A DNA stretch of 64,000 nucleotides from contig JASTVH010000014.1 in NCBI GenBank assembly GCA_042862465.1, positions 8,247-72,246 on the forward strand, read 5' to 3'. The DNA comes from JASTVH01 sp042862465. Its GTDB lineage: Bacteria > Pseudomonadota > Gammaproteobacteria > Pseudomonadales > Oleiphilaceae. This document shows positions 1-9,204 of the stretch, piece by piece (positions within the stretch are counted from its first letter, which is position 1; the number at the start of each line of letters is the position of its first letter). The position numbers were made by a program, and so were the translations under genes. The notes beneath the pieces are model-generated. The model searched no databases. It saw only the letters and a program-made list of their open reading frames with translations, and had not been told where the DNA came from.

Positions 1-1617
1 GTGATGGCGCTGGCAGAACGCCGTGACGTCCTGCGCCCCCAATTCGGAATGATCGCCACCACGGCCTTTGGCGATGTCGTGGTAGAGCCCGGCGATGTAG
101 AGCAGTTCCATCTTGGGCAGCCGGTAGACCAGGCGCGACGCCAGCGGGAAGCGTGTCCGCGCCTCGCTATCGCGCATCGACGCCATATTGCGGATCACGC
201 GCAGGGTATGGGCATCCACGGTATAGATGTGGAAGAGGTCATGCTGCATCTGCCCGATGATCTGGCCGAACTCGGGCAGGTAGCGCCCGAGGACGTTATA
301 GCGGGTCATGTAGGACAGGGTGTCGTGTAGGGGATGCGGCGTTCGCAGCATTTCCATGAAAAGCGTGGTGCAGGCCAGATCATGGCGGAAGGCATCGTCA
401 ATCAGGTGTCGGTGGGCCCGCAGTGCGCGAATCGTGGTGGCGCGTATGCCCTTCACCTCGGGATGCTGGGCGATCAGCAGGAAAAGCTCCAGGATGGAGT
501 AGGGCGCATAGGCGAAAACCTGATTGTTGATCGCCTCAATGTACCGGTTACGCATCTGGAAGCGTTTGCCCAGAGGGATGATCTCCTCGGGCTCATCGCC
601 ACTGAGAATGGCCTCGTCGAAGTATTGCAGGATCACATCCGCCAGTTCCGACAGCCCGAGCACAACGCGGTAATACTGCTGCATCATCTGCTCGACGCCC
701 AGCCAGCGGCCATCGTCCTTGAACCCGAGCATTTCGGCCAGGGCCCGCTGGTGATCGAACAGCAAGCGGTTCTCGTTGCGGTCGGCGACAATCTGCAGGC
801 CATAGCGCAGGCGCCACAGCAGGGTTTCGCCGTCGCGTAGCAGGTTGTACTCCTCGTCGGTGAGGATGCTGAACCGGGTCAGATCGGCGGTGTCCTGCAG
901 ACCGAAATGCCGTTTGGTGATCCAGCCAATAGTCTGGATGTCACGCAGGGCGCCGGGTGAGCTTTTGAGGTTCGGCTCCAGGTTGTAATCGGTCTTGCCG
1001 TATTTCTCGTGACGTTGGCGCTGTTCTTCGCGCTTGGCCAGAAAATAGGCGCGATCGGTACTGACTTCATCGGAATAGACGCGCTGGCTCAGGCTTGCGC
1101 GCAATTCGTCATTGCCGGCAATGGTGCGCGTTTCCAGCAGGTTGGTGAGGATGGTGACGTCATCCCTGGCCGCCTCAATGCACTCTTCCATACTGCGCAC
1201 GCTGTGGCCGATATCGAGCTTGAGATCCCAGAGTAGGGTCACGAAAGCGCTTAGCTCTTCGTGCCAGCTGTCCTGGACGCCGTTGCGGGTCAGGATCAGC
1301 AGATCGATGTCAGAATGGGGATGCAGTTCCCCGCGACCGTATCCGCCCACCGCGACCAGGGTAATATCCTGAGAGTCGGCAAAGCTTTGGCGCTGCCACA
1401 ACAGGCTCAGGACCTGATCGACCAGATGGGCTCGGGCACCGACCAGCTCGCGCACGTCGGCGCCGTCGATAAACGCCTGGGTGAGGGTCTCCTGGCCCCT
1501 GCTCAGCACCTCACGGCAGGCCTTGATGGGGGAGGGGGCCTGATCGATGCGTTCCTTGAGCTGGACCGGGTCCAGCAGGCTCTCGGCGTCGAACTCGGCA
1601 ACGGCAGGTTCGTTCAT
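1..1617 (-). CDS. glnD: GlnD, PII uridylyltransferase / uridylyl-removing enzyme (N-terminal part, cut by window edge)
   Basis: Translating the minus strand from the ATG at 1617 gives 539 residues in frame to the window edge; the family is about 880-900 residues, so the end of the HD domain and the C-terminal ACT domains lie outside. The nucleotidyltransferase signature GGYGRGELHPHSDIDLLI sits at about residues 88-106 and supplies the metal-binding aspartates. GlnD senses glutamine and adds or removes UMP on PII proteins, so it controls nitrogen assimilation. Its position next to map is conserved in Escherichia and Pseudomonas. Plus-strand reading frames across this stretch are antisense shadows. 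Confidence 0.95.
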   Translation of the reverse strand, partial: MNEPAVAEFDAESLLDPVQLKERIDQAPSPIKACREVLSRGQETLTQAFIDGADVRELVGARAHLVDQVLSLLWQRQSFADSQDITLVAVGGYGRGELHPHSDIDLLILTRNGVQDSWHEELSAFVTLLWDLKLDIGHSVRSMEECIEAARDDVTILTNLLETRTIAGNDELRASLSQRVYSDEVSTDRAYFLAKREEQRQRHEKYGKTDYNLEPNLKSSPGALRDIQTIGWITKRHFGLQDTADLTRFSILTDEEYNLLRDGETLLWRLRYGLQIVADRNENRLLFDHQRALAEMLGFKDDGRWLGVEQMMQQYYRVVLGLSELADVILQYFDEAILSGDEPEEIIPLGKRFQMRNRYIEAINNQVFAYAPYSILELFLLIAQHPEVKGIRATTIRALRAHRHLIDDAFRHDLACTTLFMEMLRTPHPLHDTLSYMTRYNVLGRYLPEFGQIIGQMQHDLFHIYTVDAHTLRVIRNMASMRDSEARTRFPLASRLVYRLPKMELLYIAGLYHDIAKGRGGDHSELGAQDVTAFCQRHH

Positions 1618-1665
1618 GGTATCAGACTCGTCGATCCGACGCGGCAGGACGCCGCGAACGCATGA

Positions 1666-2436
1666 TCATACCTTTTCTTCGTTCCGCAGCGTCAGAATTT
1701 CGTGACCGTCCGCGGTGACCAGCACGGTATGCTCCCACTGGGCCGACAGTTTGTGGTCCTTGGTGACCACGGTCCAGCCGTCTGCCAACAGTTTGTTGTG
1801 GCGTTTGCCCTGGTTGATCATGGGCTCGATGGTGAAGATCATGCCTTCCTTCAATTCCATGCCGGTGCCGGCCCGCCCATAGTGCATGACCTGTGGGTCC
1901 TCGTGAAAGCCCTTGCCGATGCCGTGGCCGCAATACTCGCGCACCACGGAATAGTAGTTGGATTCGGCGTGCTTCTGGATCACCTCGCCAATATCGCCCA
2001 GGCGCGCCCCGGGCTTCACCAGCTCGATGCCCTTGTACATGCATTCCTGAGTGATCCGCACCAGACGCTCGGAGCCCGCCTTAGGGGTGCCGACGAAGAA
2101 CATCTTGCTGGTGTCACCGTGGTAGCCGTCCTTGATGACGGTGATATCGATATTGATGATGTCGCCGTTCTTGAGCACCTTCTTGTCGGAAGGAATGCCG
2201 TGGCAGATCACGTGATTGACTGAGGTGCAGATGGACTTGGGGAACCCCTTGTAGTTCAGAGGCGCCGGAATCGCTTTCTGTTCGTTGACGATGTAATCGT
2301 GGCAGATCCGGTCCAGCTCGCCGGTGGTGACGCCGGGCTTGACGTAATCCCCGATCATCTCCAGGACTTCCGCGGCCAGGCGGCCGGCCACGCGCATCTT
2401 CTCGATCTCTTCCGGAGTCTTGATATGTACAGTCAT
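1666..2436 (-). CDS. map: Type I methionine aminopeptidase
   Basis: The 256-residue product matches the bacterial type Ia family in length. H79, D97 and D108 fall at the same numbers as in E. coli MetAP, and the later metal ligands are seen in the GHGIGKGFHEDP segment, in FTIEPM and near WEHTVLV. The enzyme removes the initiator methionine from nascent cytosolic proteins. The start is supported by an AAGG ribosome-binding site just upstream. It is transcribed away from rpsB and lies 48 bases before glnD on the same strand, so the two may be co-transcribed. Confidence 0.97.
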   Translation of the reverse strand: MTVHIKTPEEIEKMRVAGRLAAEVLEMIGDYVKPGVTTGELDRICHDYIVNEQKAIPAPLNYKGFPKSICTSVNHVICHGIPSDKKVLKNGDIINIDITVIKDGYHGDTSKMFFVGTPKAGSERLVRITQECMYKGIELVKPGARLGDIGEVIQKHAESNYYSVVREYCGHGIGKGFHEDPQVMHYGRAGTGMELKEGMIFTIEPMINQGKRHNKLLADGWTVVTKDHKLSAQWEHTVLVTADGHEILTLRNEEKV

Positions 2437-2613
2437 TACCTTGAGGCTCGTCCGTCTTTCAAAACGCCCATATTAACTGTTGCAGGCCCGCCCTGCTAGG
2501 CAAGCGACCGACGTCCCACCTCTGGCGTCCGACAGCGGGCGCCTTGCTGCGGATTTCAGAGCCCGCATCAGGTTCTGTTTCAAGGCAAAAATGCTGGCGC
2601 CAGCACCCCCGAC

Positions 2614-2767
2614 TATGGTATAAACGCGCCGCCGGTGGAATGGTTCCAGCCGGTAAATCCACACATGCATCGGCACATTGTCCTGGGTGCCCGTCAGTCG
2701 CCAGCGCGCGATCGGGTTGGGCAATGGGATGCATGGAGGCCCAACCCAGACTTACTACAGGTGAAAC
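2614..2767 (+). promoter_or_regulatory. rpsB promoter region and probable S2-autoregulatory leader
   Basis: A TATAAA-like -10 at 2619-2624 is followed by a GC-rich discriminator (CGCGCC), typical of growth-rate-controlled promoters, though no good -35 is visible. The transcript would start near 2631. The leader then holds a hairpin at about 2632-2653 and a second with a perfect 9-bp stem (GGGTTGGGC at 2714-2722 with GCCCAACCC at 2739-2747) shortly before the rpsB ribosome-binding site. Gammaproteobacterial rpsB leaders are known to bind S2 and repress rpsB-tsf; assignment here rests on position and hairpins only. The rest of the 2437-2767 gap shows nothing else. Confidence 0.5.
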
Positions 2768-3511
2768 ATGGCACAAGTTAATATGCGTGACCTGCTCAAG
2801 GCAGGTGCTCACTTCGGTCACCAGACCCGTTACTGGAACCCGAAAATGTCCAAGTACATTTTCGGTGCCCGCAACAAGATTCATATCATCAACCTCGAGC
2901 ACACCGTTCCGGCCATGAACGACGCGCTGAAGAAGATTCAGCAGATGGCCGAGAACAAGAACAAGGTTCTGTTCGTGGGAACCAAGCGTTCCGCCAGCAA
3001 GATCATCAAGGAGCAGGCCGAGCGTTGTGGCATGCCTTACGTGAACCACCGCTGGCTGGGCGGCATGCTGACCAACTACAAGACCATCCGTCAGTCCATC
3101 CGTCGCTACCGTGACCTGGAAGCCCAGAGTCAGGACGGCACCTTCGACAAGCTGACCAAGAAGGAAGCTCTGGACCGTCGTCGCGAGATGGACAAGCTGG
3201 AGCGCAGCATCGGTGGTATCAAGGACATGGGCGGCCTGCCGGATGCCCTGTTCATTATCGACGTGGACCACGAAGACATCGCCATCAAGGAAGCCAACAA
3301 GCTGGGCATTCCCGTGATTGCGGTTGTGGATACCAACTCCAACCCGGCCGGCGTAGATTACGTCATCCCGGGCAACGACGATGCGATCCGCGCGATCCAG
3401 ATCTACGTCACCGCAGTGGCCGACGCCTGCATCGAAGGCGCCCAGTCAGGCAGTGGCGGTGCTGACGAATTCGTTGAGGTCAGCGAAGAAGAGTCACCGG
3501 CGGCCGAGTAA
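2768..3511 (+). CDS. rpsB: 30S ribosomal protein S2
   Basis: The 247-residue protein begins MAQVNMRDLLKAGAHFGHQT, the canonical S2 start, and carries the conserved FVGTKRSA and RWLGGMLTNYKTI segments. It ends in an acidic tail rich in Glu. S2 joins the small subunit late and is needed for S1 binding. The start has an AGGTG ribosome-binding site at normal distance. It is the first gene of the rpsB-tsf pair and follows a structured leader. Confidence 0.98.
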   Translation: MAQVNMRDLLKAGAHFGHQTRYWNPKMSKYIFGARNKIHIINLEHTVPAMNDALKKIQQMAENKNKVLFVGTKRSASKIIKEQAERCGMPYVNHRWLGGMLTNYKTIRQSIRRYRDLEAQSQDGTFDKLTKKEALDRRREMDKLERSIGGIKDMGGLPDALFIIDVDHEDIAIKEANKLGIPVIAVVDTNSNPAGVDYVIPGNDDAIRAIQIYVTAVADACIEGAQSGSGGADEFVEVSEEESPAAE

Positions 3512-3664
3512 GCGCTGTCGAATCGGCCGGCATTCAGGGGGCGCTTGGCTCCCGTTGCCGGCTGAGTGCGTCACCCTATTTTTGGCCTCGGGCCGTGGGG
3601 CTGCCCCCAAGACCGAAGCGGTCCCGCTACCCGATGTGCAAACCCGATACTGAGAGGAAAGAAA

Positions 3665-4522
3665 ATGGCTGCTATTTCTGCGTCCATGGTTAAAGAACTC
3701 CGCGAGCGTACCGGTCTGGGCATGATGGAATGCAAGAAGGCGCTGGTTGCTGCGGAAGGTGACATCGAAAAGGCAATTGACGATCTGCGCAAGTCCTCTG
3801 GCCTCAAGGCGGCCAAGAAGGCGGGCCGTACCGCTGCGGAAGGCGTGGTACTGATCAAGGTCTCCGACGACAACAAGCGCGCCCTGGTTCTCGAAGTCAA
3901 CTCCGAGACCGACTTCGTCGCGCGTGACGACAACTTCCTGCAGTTCGCCAACGAAGTGCTGGACGTGGCGTTCGAAAAGAACGAAACCGACGTTGCCGCC
4001 CTGATGGAGGGTGATCTGGAAGCCAAGCGTGAGGCGCTGGTCCAGAAGATCGGTGAGAACATCACCGTGCGTCGTGCGCTGTCGGTGGAAGGCGATGTCC
4101 TGGAAGGTTATGTCCACAACAACAAGATGGCAGCCGTTGTCGTCCTGAAGGGTGGCACGCCGGAACTGGCCCGCGATGTGGCCATGCACGTTGCTGCCGT
4201 TAACCCGCGTGTGGCCAAGCCGGAAGACATGCCGGAGTCCGAGTTGGAAAAAGAGAAGGAGATCATCAAGGCGCAGCCGGATATGGAAGGCAAGCCGGAT
4301 GAGATCGTTGAGAAGATGATGGGCGGCCGTATCAAGAAGTTCCTCAAGGAAAACAGCCTGGTGGAACAGCCTTTCGTCAAGAACCCGGATCAGACTGTCG
4401 GAGCCCTGCTGAAGGAAAAGGGCGCCGAGCTGGAAGGGTTCGTTCGCCTGGAAGTGGGCGAGGGTATCGAGAAGGTGGAAGCCGACTTTGCTGCTGAGGT
4501 TGCCGCTCAGCTCAAGTCGTAA
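3665..4522 (+). CDS. tsf: Elongation factor Ts
   Basis: The protein has 285 residues starting MAAISASMVKELRERTG after a GAGAGG ribosome-binding site. The frame is open further upstream, but that extension has no EF-Ts similarity. The N-terminal UBA-like domain contains TGLGMMECKKAL (about 16-27), and the SETDFVARDD segment carries D83-F84, the pair that wedges into EF-Tu near the Mg site. EF-Ts releases GDP from EF-Tu during elongation. It lies about 150 bases after rpsB with no terminator between, and a strong hairpin follows it. Confidence 0.98.
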   Translation: MAAISASMVKELRERTGLGMMECKKALVAAEGDIEKAIDDLRKSSGLKAAKKAGRTAAEGVVLIKVSDDNKRALVLEVNSETDFVARDDNFLQFANEVLDVAFEKNETDVAALMEGDLEAKREALVQKIGENITVRRALSVEGDVLEGYVHNNKMAAVVVLKGGTPELARDVAMHVAAVNPRVAKPEDMPESELEKEKEIIKAQPDMEGKPDEIVEKMMGGRIKKFLKENSLVEQPFVKNPDQTVGALLKEKGAELEGFVRLEVGEGIEKVEADFAAEVAAQLKS

Positions 4523-4562
4523 CGACGCCCAGGCCAGGTCCCCGATCTGGGGTCTGGCGATA

Positions 4563-4602
4563 CGCCGCACGAGCGACCCGGTCTGACCGGGTCCGTGCGG
4601 CG
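4563..4602 (+). terminator. Strong hairpin between tsf and pyrH, probable attenuator
   Basis: An outer 9-bp stem (CGCCGCACG with CGTGCGGCG) encloses an inner stem (GACCCGGT with ACCGGGTC) and a 3-base loop. It is followed by only a short T-containing run (GGTTTGT), so it probably causes partial termination or transcript processing. Confidence 0.55.
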
Positions 4603-4720
4603 GGTTTGTATCTGGCGGATGCCCACCGTATGCGGCAGACGTCAGAGAAAGGTTTCCAGGCCATCCCGAAAACGGGGTGCCCGCCACGAGTCCACTGCAA
4701 CACAGCGAGAGAGGCCCGTC

Positions 4721-5452
4721 ATGCCAGTCCAGAGTTCGACCCAACCCAAGTACAAGCGTGTCCTGCTCAAGCTAAGCGGCGAAGCCCTGATGGGCGAGCA
4801 TGATTTTGGTATCGATCCCAAGGTACTTGATCGCATGGCACTGGAGATCGGCGCGCTGATCGGGATTGGTGTGCAGGTCGGGCTGGTGATCGGTGGCGGC
4901 AACCTGTTCCGCGGAGCGGCCTTGCACAAGGCCGGTATGGACCGTGTCACCGGGGATCACATGGGCATGCTGGCCACCATGATGAACGCCCTGGCCATGC
5001 GCGATGCCCTGGAGCGCTCGAACATCCGCACCCGCGTGCTGTCGGCGATTCCCATGAGTGGTATTGTGGAGCATTATGATCGTCGTCGGGCGATTCGTGA
5101 TCTGAAGGATGGCGATGTGGTGATTTTCTGTGCCGGCACCGGCAACCCGTTCTTTACCACGGATTCGGCGGCTTGCCTGCGTGGTATCGAGATCGATGCC
5201 GATGTGGTACTTAAGGCAACCAAGGTCGATGGCGTGTATTCCGACGATCCGGTCACCAACCCCTCTGCCGTCAAATACGATCGCCTCACCTACGATGAGG
5301 TACTCGACAGCAAGCTGGGCGTTATGGATCTGACCGCCATCTGTTTGTGTCGGGATCAGAACATGCCGGTTCGTGTCTTCAATATGAACCAGCCGGGTGT
5401 GCTGACCCGCATCGTCACCGGTGAAAATGAAGGCACGTTGATCGAAGCTTGA
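4721..5452 (+). CDS. pyrH: UMP kinase (uridylate kinase)
   Basis: The 243-residue product fits the bacterial PyrH family (E. coli 241). It shows the phosphate loop KLSGEALMG, the glycine-rich GGGNLFRG and the ATKVDGVYSDDP segment of the amino-acid-kinase fold. It phosphorylates UMP to UDP as a hexamer and is normally activated by GTP and inhibited by UTP. The chosen ATG follows a GAGAGAGG ribosome-binding site. An upstream in-frame extension to 4595 crosses the tsf-pyrH hairpin and is not part of the protein. Confidence 0.97.
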   Translation: MPVQSSTQPKYKRVLLKLSGEALMGEHDFGIDPKVLDRMALEIGALIGIGVQVGLVIGGGNLFRGAALHKAGMDRVTGDHMGMLATMMNALAMRDALERSNIRTRVLSAIPMSGIVEHYDRRRAIRDLKDGDVVIFCAGTGNPFFTTDSAACLRGIEIDADVVLKATKVDGVYSDDPVTNPSAVKYDRLTYDEVLDSKLGVMDLTAICLCRDQNMPVRVFNMNQPGVLTRIVTGENEGTLIEA

Positions 5453-5582
5453 CCTCTAACACCGTGTCATTAACGTAGGTGCCACGCCACCTGGCGCGAG
5501 CGGTTCAGTGGAATAAGGCGCTGCCCTCTGCGGGGGGCTACCAGTAACAAACGGGTGCAGCAGAATTAAGGGGAAGAACGCA

Positions 5583-6140
5583 GTGATCGAGGATATCAAG
5601 AAAGACGCCGAAAAACGCATGCAGAAGAGCATCGATTCCCTGCATCACAATTTCAACAAGATCCGCACGGGCCGTGCCCATACCAGCATTCTGGACAGTG
5701 TTCGTGTGGATTACTACGGTCAGCCGACGCCATTGAACCAGGTGGCTTCCGTCGTGGTGGAAGATGCCCGGACGCTGACGGTATCGCCCTGGGAAAAGAA
5801 GATGGTGCCGGTTGTTGAGAAAGCCATCATGACCGCGGATCTCGGCCTGAACCCGGCCACCTCCGGCGACTTGATCCGCGTTCCGATGCCGATGCTGACC
5901 GAAGACAGCCGCAAGGAGCTGGTCAAGCACGCCCGTGCGGAAGCTGAACAGGCTCGGGTTTCGGTTCGTAGTGTGCGTCGCGATGCCAATAGTGACCTCA
6001 AAGCACTCCTCAAAGAGAAAGAGATTACCGAGGATGAGGAGCGCGGCGCCGAAGACGCGATCCAGAAGCTGACTGACAAGTACATTGCTGAAGTGGACAA
6101 AATCCTCAAGAGCAAAGAAGACGACCTCATGGAGGTCTGA
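5583..6140 (+). CDS. frr: Ribosome recycling factor
   Basis: The 185-residue length is exact for the family. The N-terminus (IEDIKKDAEKRMQKSIDSL) and the RTGRAHTSILD and MPMLTEDSRKELVKHA segments are diagnostic. With EF-G it splits post-termination ribosomes. It begins with GTG, supported by a GGGGAAGAA ribosome-binding site. It follows pyrH as in nearly all gammaproteobacteria and is itself followed by a hairpin. Confidence 0.98.
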   Translation: MIEDIKKDAEKRMQKSIDSLHHNFNKIRTGRAHTSILDSVRVDYYGQPTPLNQVASVVVEDARTLTVSPWEKKMVPVVEKAIMTADLGLNPATSGDLIRVPMPMLTEDSRKELVKHARAEAEQARVSVRSVRRDANSDLKALLKEKEITEDEERGAEDAIQKLTDKYIAEVDKILKSKEDDLMEV

Positions 6141-6197
6141 TCACCGTCGGTCCCGCTGTCGCTGCGGCAGTTTGGTTCAAGGACTGTTACAGGTGTA

Positions 6198-6226
6198 CAG
6201 GGGCGCTTGGCGCCCCTGGTTGTTTA
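6198..6226 (+). terminator. Hairpin with T-rich tail after frr
   Basis: An 8-bp perfect GC-rich stem (CAGGGGCG with CGCCCCTG) is followed by GTTGTTT. It could act as a leaky intrinsic terminator separating the translation genes from the uppS-cdsA-dxr set. Confidence 0.6.
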
Positions 6227-6293
6227 AGGGGTGACCGGCTTGCCGGGGCTGCCCGAAAGTGACCCCAGCCAGCCCACAGGGGCAGGGGAGAGC

Positions 6294-7073
6294 ATGAATC
6301 AAAAGGTATCCGCCACGATTCCCGCCGAAGCCGAAAAACGGCCACGTCACGTTGCCATCATTATGGACGGCAACAATCGCTGGGCCAAACAGCAGGGTCT
6401 TAAAGGCGTGTCAGGCCACAAGGCCGGTGTCGAAGCAGTTCGTGCCGTGGTTGAAACCTGTGCCCGAGAGGGCGTCGAGGTGCTGACACTGTTTGCCTTC
6501 AGCAGTGAAAACTGGCGTCGGCCCAAGGATGAAGTGGGCGCCCTGATGCGCCTGTTTCTGCTGGCGCTGCAGCGGGAAGTAAAGAAGCTCCACCGCAATA
6601 ATATCCGATTGCGGGTCATCGGCGACCGCGGCGCCTTCAGTGACGCGATTCAGGAGCAGATTGCCAAAGCCGAGGCCCTGACCGCGGGCAATACCCGAAT
6701 GACGCTGGTGATTGCCGCCAATTACGGTGGGCAATGGGATATCACGCAGGCCAGCAAACAACTGGCCCAAGAGGTGGCGGAAGGTCGCCTGACCCCGGAA
6801 GACATCAACGAAGACGCCTTGCAGGCGCGGCTCAGCATTGGTGAGCTGCCCATGCCGGATCTTCTGATTCGTACCGCCGGCGAGTGCCGGATCAGTAATT
6901 TCATGCTGTGGCATCTTGCGTATACCGAGTTTTACTTTTCCGAGGTTTACTGGCCTGATTTCAAACACGAGCAGATGCTTGAAGCCTTGCAGGCTTTTGC
7001 CAAGCGCAAGCGGCGCTTTGGCCGGACGGATGATCAGTTGGATGCGTGCACCGACAGCGCGCTACAGGGATAG
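6294..7073 (+). CDS. uppS: Undecaprenyl diphosphate synthase (cis-prenyltransferase)
   Basis: The 259-residue product carries MDGNNRWAK with catalytic D25 and, near the C-terminus, the RTAGECRISNFMLWHLAYTE signature of cis-prenyltransferases. It condenses eight isopentenyl units onto farnesyl diphosphate, making the lipid carrier for peptidoglycan and O-antigen. The start at 6294 is chosen for its GGGGAG ribosome-binding site and family alignment; an in-frame start at 6231 would add 21 unconserved residues. cdsA follows after 13 bases. Confidence 0.96.
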   Translation: MNQKVSATIPAEAEKRPRHVAIIMDGNNRWAKQQGLKGVSGHKAGVEAVRAVVETCAREGVEVLTLFAFSSENWRRPKDEVGALMRLFLLALQREVKKLHRNNIRLRVIGDRGAFSDAIQEQIAKAEALTAGNTRMTLVIAANYGGQWDITQASKQLAQEVAEGRLTPEDINEDALQARLSIGELPMPDLLIRTAGECRISNFMLWHLAYTEFYFSEVYWPDFKHEQMLEALQAFAKRKRRFGRTDDQLDACTDSALQG

Positions 7074-7086
7074 AACAAGGAATACC

Positions 7087-7914
7087 GTGCTCAAACAACG
7101 AATTATAACGGCCCTGATTCTGGCCCCGATTGCCATCGGCGGTATCTTTTTCCTGCCGCCCAACGGCTTTGCGGTATTTATCGGTGCCATACTGGCCATT
7201 GCGGCCTGGGAGTGGGGCAACCTCTCCGGTTTCGAAGGGCAGCCGATGCGCGTGGGTTATGCCCTGGTCATCGCCGCCTTGATAGCCTGGGTCACCTGGG
7301 CGCCGGCATTGGCGGCCCTTTGGCTGGCTGTGGTCTTCTGGGCGATGGTGCTGTTCCTGGTCAAGGCTTACCCCACGGGAACCCAACTCTGGCAGGCGCC
7401 TATGGTTCGCTTGGCGATGGGGGTTCCGGTGCTGGTGGGTGCCTATGTGGGGCTGCACCATCTGCGGACCGCGGACGTGGTCCTGGGCCGCCTGGACAGT
7501 AACCTCGTCCTGATCCTGTACAGTTTCGCCATTGTCTGGGCCGCGGATATCGGGGCCTATTTCTCCGGCCGGGCCTGGGGCAAGCGCAAGCTGGCGCCCC
7601 AGGTCAGCCCCGGGAAATCCTGGGCCGGGGTCTACGGTGGGCTGGTCAGCGTGCTGTTGCTGTCCCTGCTGGTGGGGTGGTGGATCGAGGTCCAGGCCCG
7701 GGATCTGCTGGTCCTGGTGATCGTTACGCAGATCACCGCGGTGGTTTCCGTATACGGCGACCTGTTCGAAAGCATGTTGAAGCGTCACCGTGGTATCAAG
7801 GACAGCAGCGCATTGCTGCCGGGGCACGGTGGTGTGCTCGATCGTGTGGACAGTCTCACGGCCGCCGTTCCGGTGTTTGCATTCTGCGCCTCACTGGCGG
7901 GTTGGTTGCACTGA
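7087..7914 (+). CDS. cdsA: Phosphatidate cytidylyltransferase (CDP-diglyceride synthase)
   Basis: A GTG start after AAGGA gives 275 residues with about eight membrane segments. The CDP-diglyceride synthase signature is intact near the C-terminus, SMLKRHRGIKDSSALLPGHG followed by GVLDRVDS. The enzyme makes CDP-diacylglycerol from phosphatidic acid and CTP in the inner membrane, the branch point for all phospholipids. A longer frame from 6916 overlaps uppS and is not used. Confidence 0.96.
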   Translation: MLKQRIITALILAPIAIGGIFFLPPNGFAVFIGAILAIAAWEWGNLSGFEGQPMRVGYALVIAALIAWVTWAPALAALWLAVVFWAMVLFLVKAYPTGTQLWQAPMVRLAMGVPVLVGAYVGLHHLRTADVVLGRLDSNLVLILYSFAIVWAADIGAYFSGRAWGKRKLAPQVSPGKSWAGVYGGLVSVLLLSLLVGWWIEVQARDLLVLVIVTQITAVVSVYGDLFESMLKRHRGIKDSSALLPGHGGVLDRVDSLTAAVPVFAFCASLAGWLH

Positions 7915-7969
7915 ATGACGACGGATAACGGGCATCGTCTGCGCGGCGAGAGGGTTGAGAGGCGATAAG

Positions 7970-9169
7970 ATGAATGCTAAGGCGCCCAAACGAGTGACCG
8001 TCCTGGGAGCGACGGGTTCCATCGGCCAAAGTACGCTCGATGTGATCGCCCGCCATCCGGAGCGGTTCGAAATCTTTGCCCTGACCGCCTGCCGACAGGT
8101 GGAAGCCCTGGCTCGGCAGTGCCTTGACCACAATCCCCGTTATGCCGTGCTGGTGGATGCCGAGCGGGCATCGGAGCTGCAGGCCATGCTGGCGGGGCAG
8201 TGCCGAACCCAGGTGGTGGCCGGAAGCGACGCCCTGTCCGAGGTTGCCGCTGCCGATGAGGTGGATGTGGTGATGGCGGCCATCGTCGGTGCCGCCGGGC
8301 TGGCGCCGACCCTGGCTGCCGTCGAAACCGGCAAGCGGGTGCTGCTGGCTAACAAGGAAGCGCTGGTCATGTCCGGGGCGCTGTTCATGGATGCGGTGGC
8401 CCGGCACGGGGCCGAACTGCTGCCGATCGACAGCGAACACAATGCCATTTTCCAGTGCTTGCCGGCCACGCAGGTGCGTCAGCTCGACCAGGCGGGCGTC
8501 AAGCGCATTCTCCTGACGGCGTCCGGTGGCCCGTTCCGGACCTGGTCACTGGAAGCGCTGGAAACGGTCACGCCGGAGCAGGCCTGTGCCCATCCCAACT
8601 GGTCCATGGGGCGCAAGATTTCGGTGGATTCGGCGACCCTGATGAACAAGGGGCTGGAGCTGATCGAAGCCTGCTGGCTGTTCAACACCGATCCTTCCCG
8701 TATCGAGGTGCATGTGCACCCCGAGAGCATTATCCACTCCATGGTCGAGTACCTTGACGGGTCGGTCCTGGCGCAGCTGGGCAGCCCCGACATGCGTACC
8801 CCGATTGCCAATGGCATGGCCTGGCCGGAGCGGATCGATGCCGGAGTGCCGTCTCTGGATCTGTTCCAGATTGGGCAGTTCCATTTCGAGGCGCCGGATC
8901 TTGAGCGCTTTCCCTGCTTGCGGCTGGCTGCGGATGCCTTCCGCACCGGCGGCACCGCACCGGCCGTGCTTAATGCCGCCAATGAAGTGGCTGTCGAGGC
9001 CTTTCTGAACGGTGATCTGCGTTTCCACCGGATTCCCGCTATTATTGAAGCCGCGCTGTCGGCGGTGAACTTTTCCCCGGCAGAGAGTATCGAACAAGTG
9101 CTGGCTCAGGATGCCGAAGCCCGTTCCCGGGCCCGGGAAGCCCTGAAGCACGCGGCGGTTACGGTTTAG
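7970..9169 (+). CDS. dxr: 1-deoxy-D-xylulose 5-phosphate reductoisomerase
   Basis: The 399-residue protein begins with the NADPH-binding GATGSIGQSTLDVI motif (about 13-26). It carries SEHNAIFQCL, with the metal-binding acids, and the NKGLELIEACWLF segment near the substrate site. It converts DXP to MEP, the committed step of the non-mevalonate isoprenoid pathway that also feeds uppS upstream. The ATG at 7970 has a GAGAGG ribosome-binding site; an in-frame TTG at 7955 overlaps that site and is disfavoured. Confidence 0.97.
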   Translation: MNAKAPKRVTVLGATGSIGQSTLDVIARHPERFEIFALTACRQVEALARQCLDHNPRYAVLVDAERASELQAMLAGQCRTQVVAGSDALSEVAAADEVDVVMAAIVGAAGLAPTLAAVETGKRVLLANKEALVMSGALFMDAVARHGAELLPIDSEHNAIFQCLPATQVRQLDQAGVKRILLTASGGPFRTWSLEALETVTPEQACAHPNWSMGRKISVDSATLMNKGLELIEACWLFNTDPSRIEVHVHPESIIHSMVEYLDGSVLAQLGSPDMRTPIANGMAWPERIDAGVPSLDLFQIGQFHFEAPDLERFPCLRLAADAFRTGGTAPAVLNAANEVAVEAFLNGDLRFHRIPAIIEAALSAVNFSPAESIEQVLAQDAEARSRAREALKHAAVTV

Positions 9170-9204
9170 GACACGAGCAGTCCGGATTAGAGTTCGGGAG
9201 TCGA

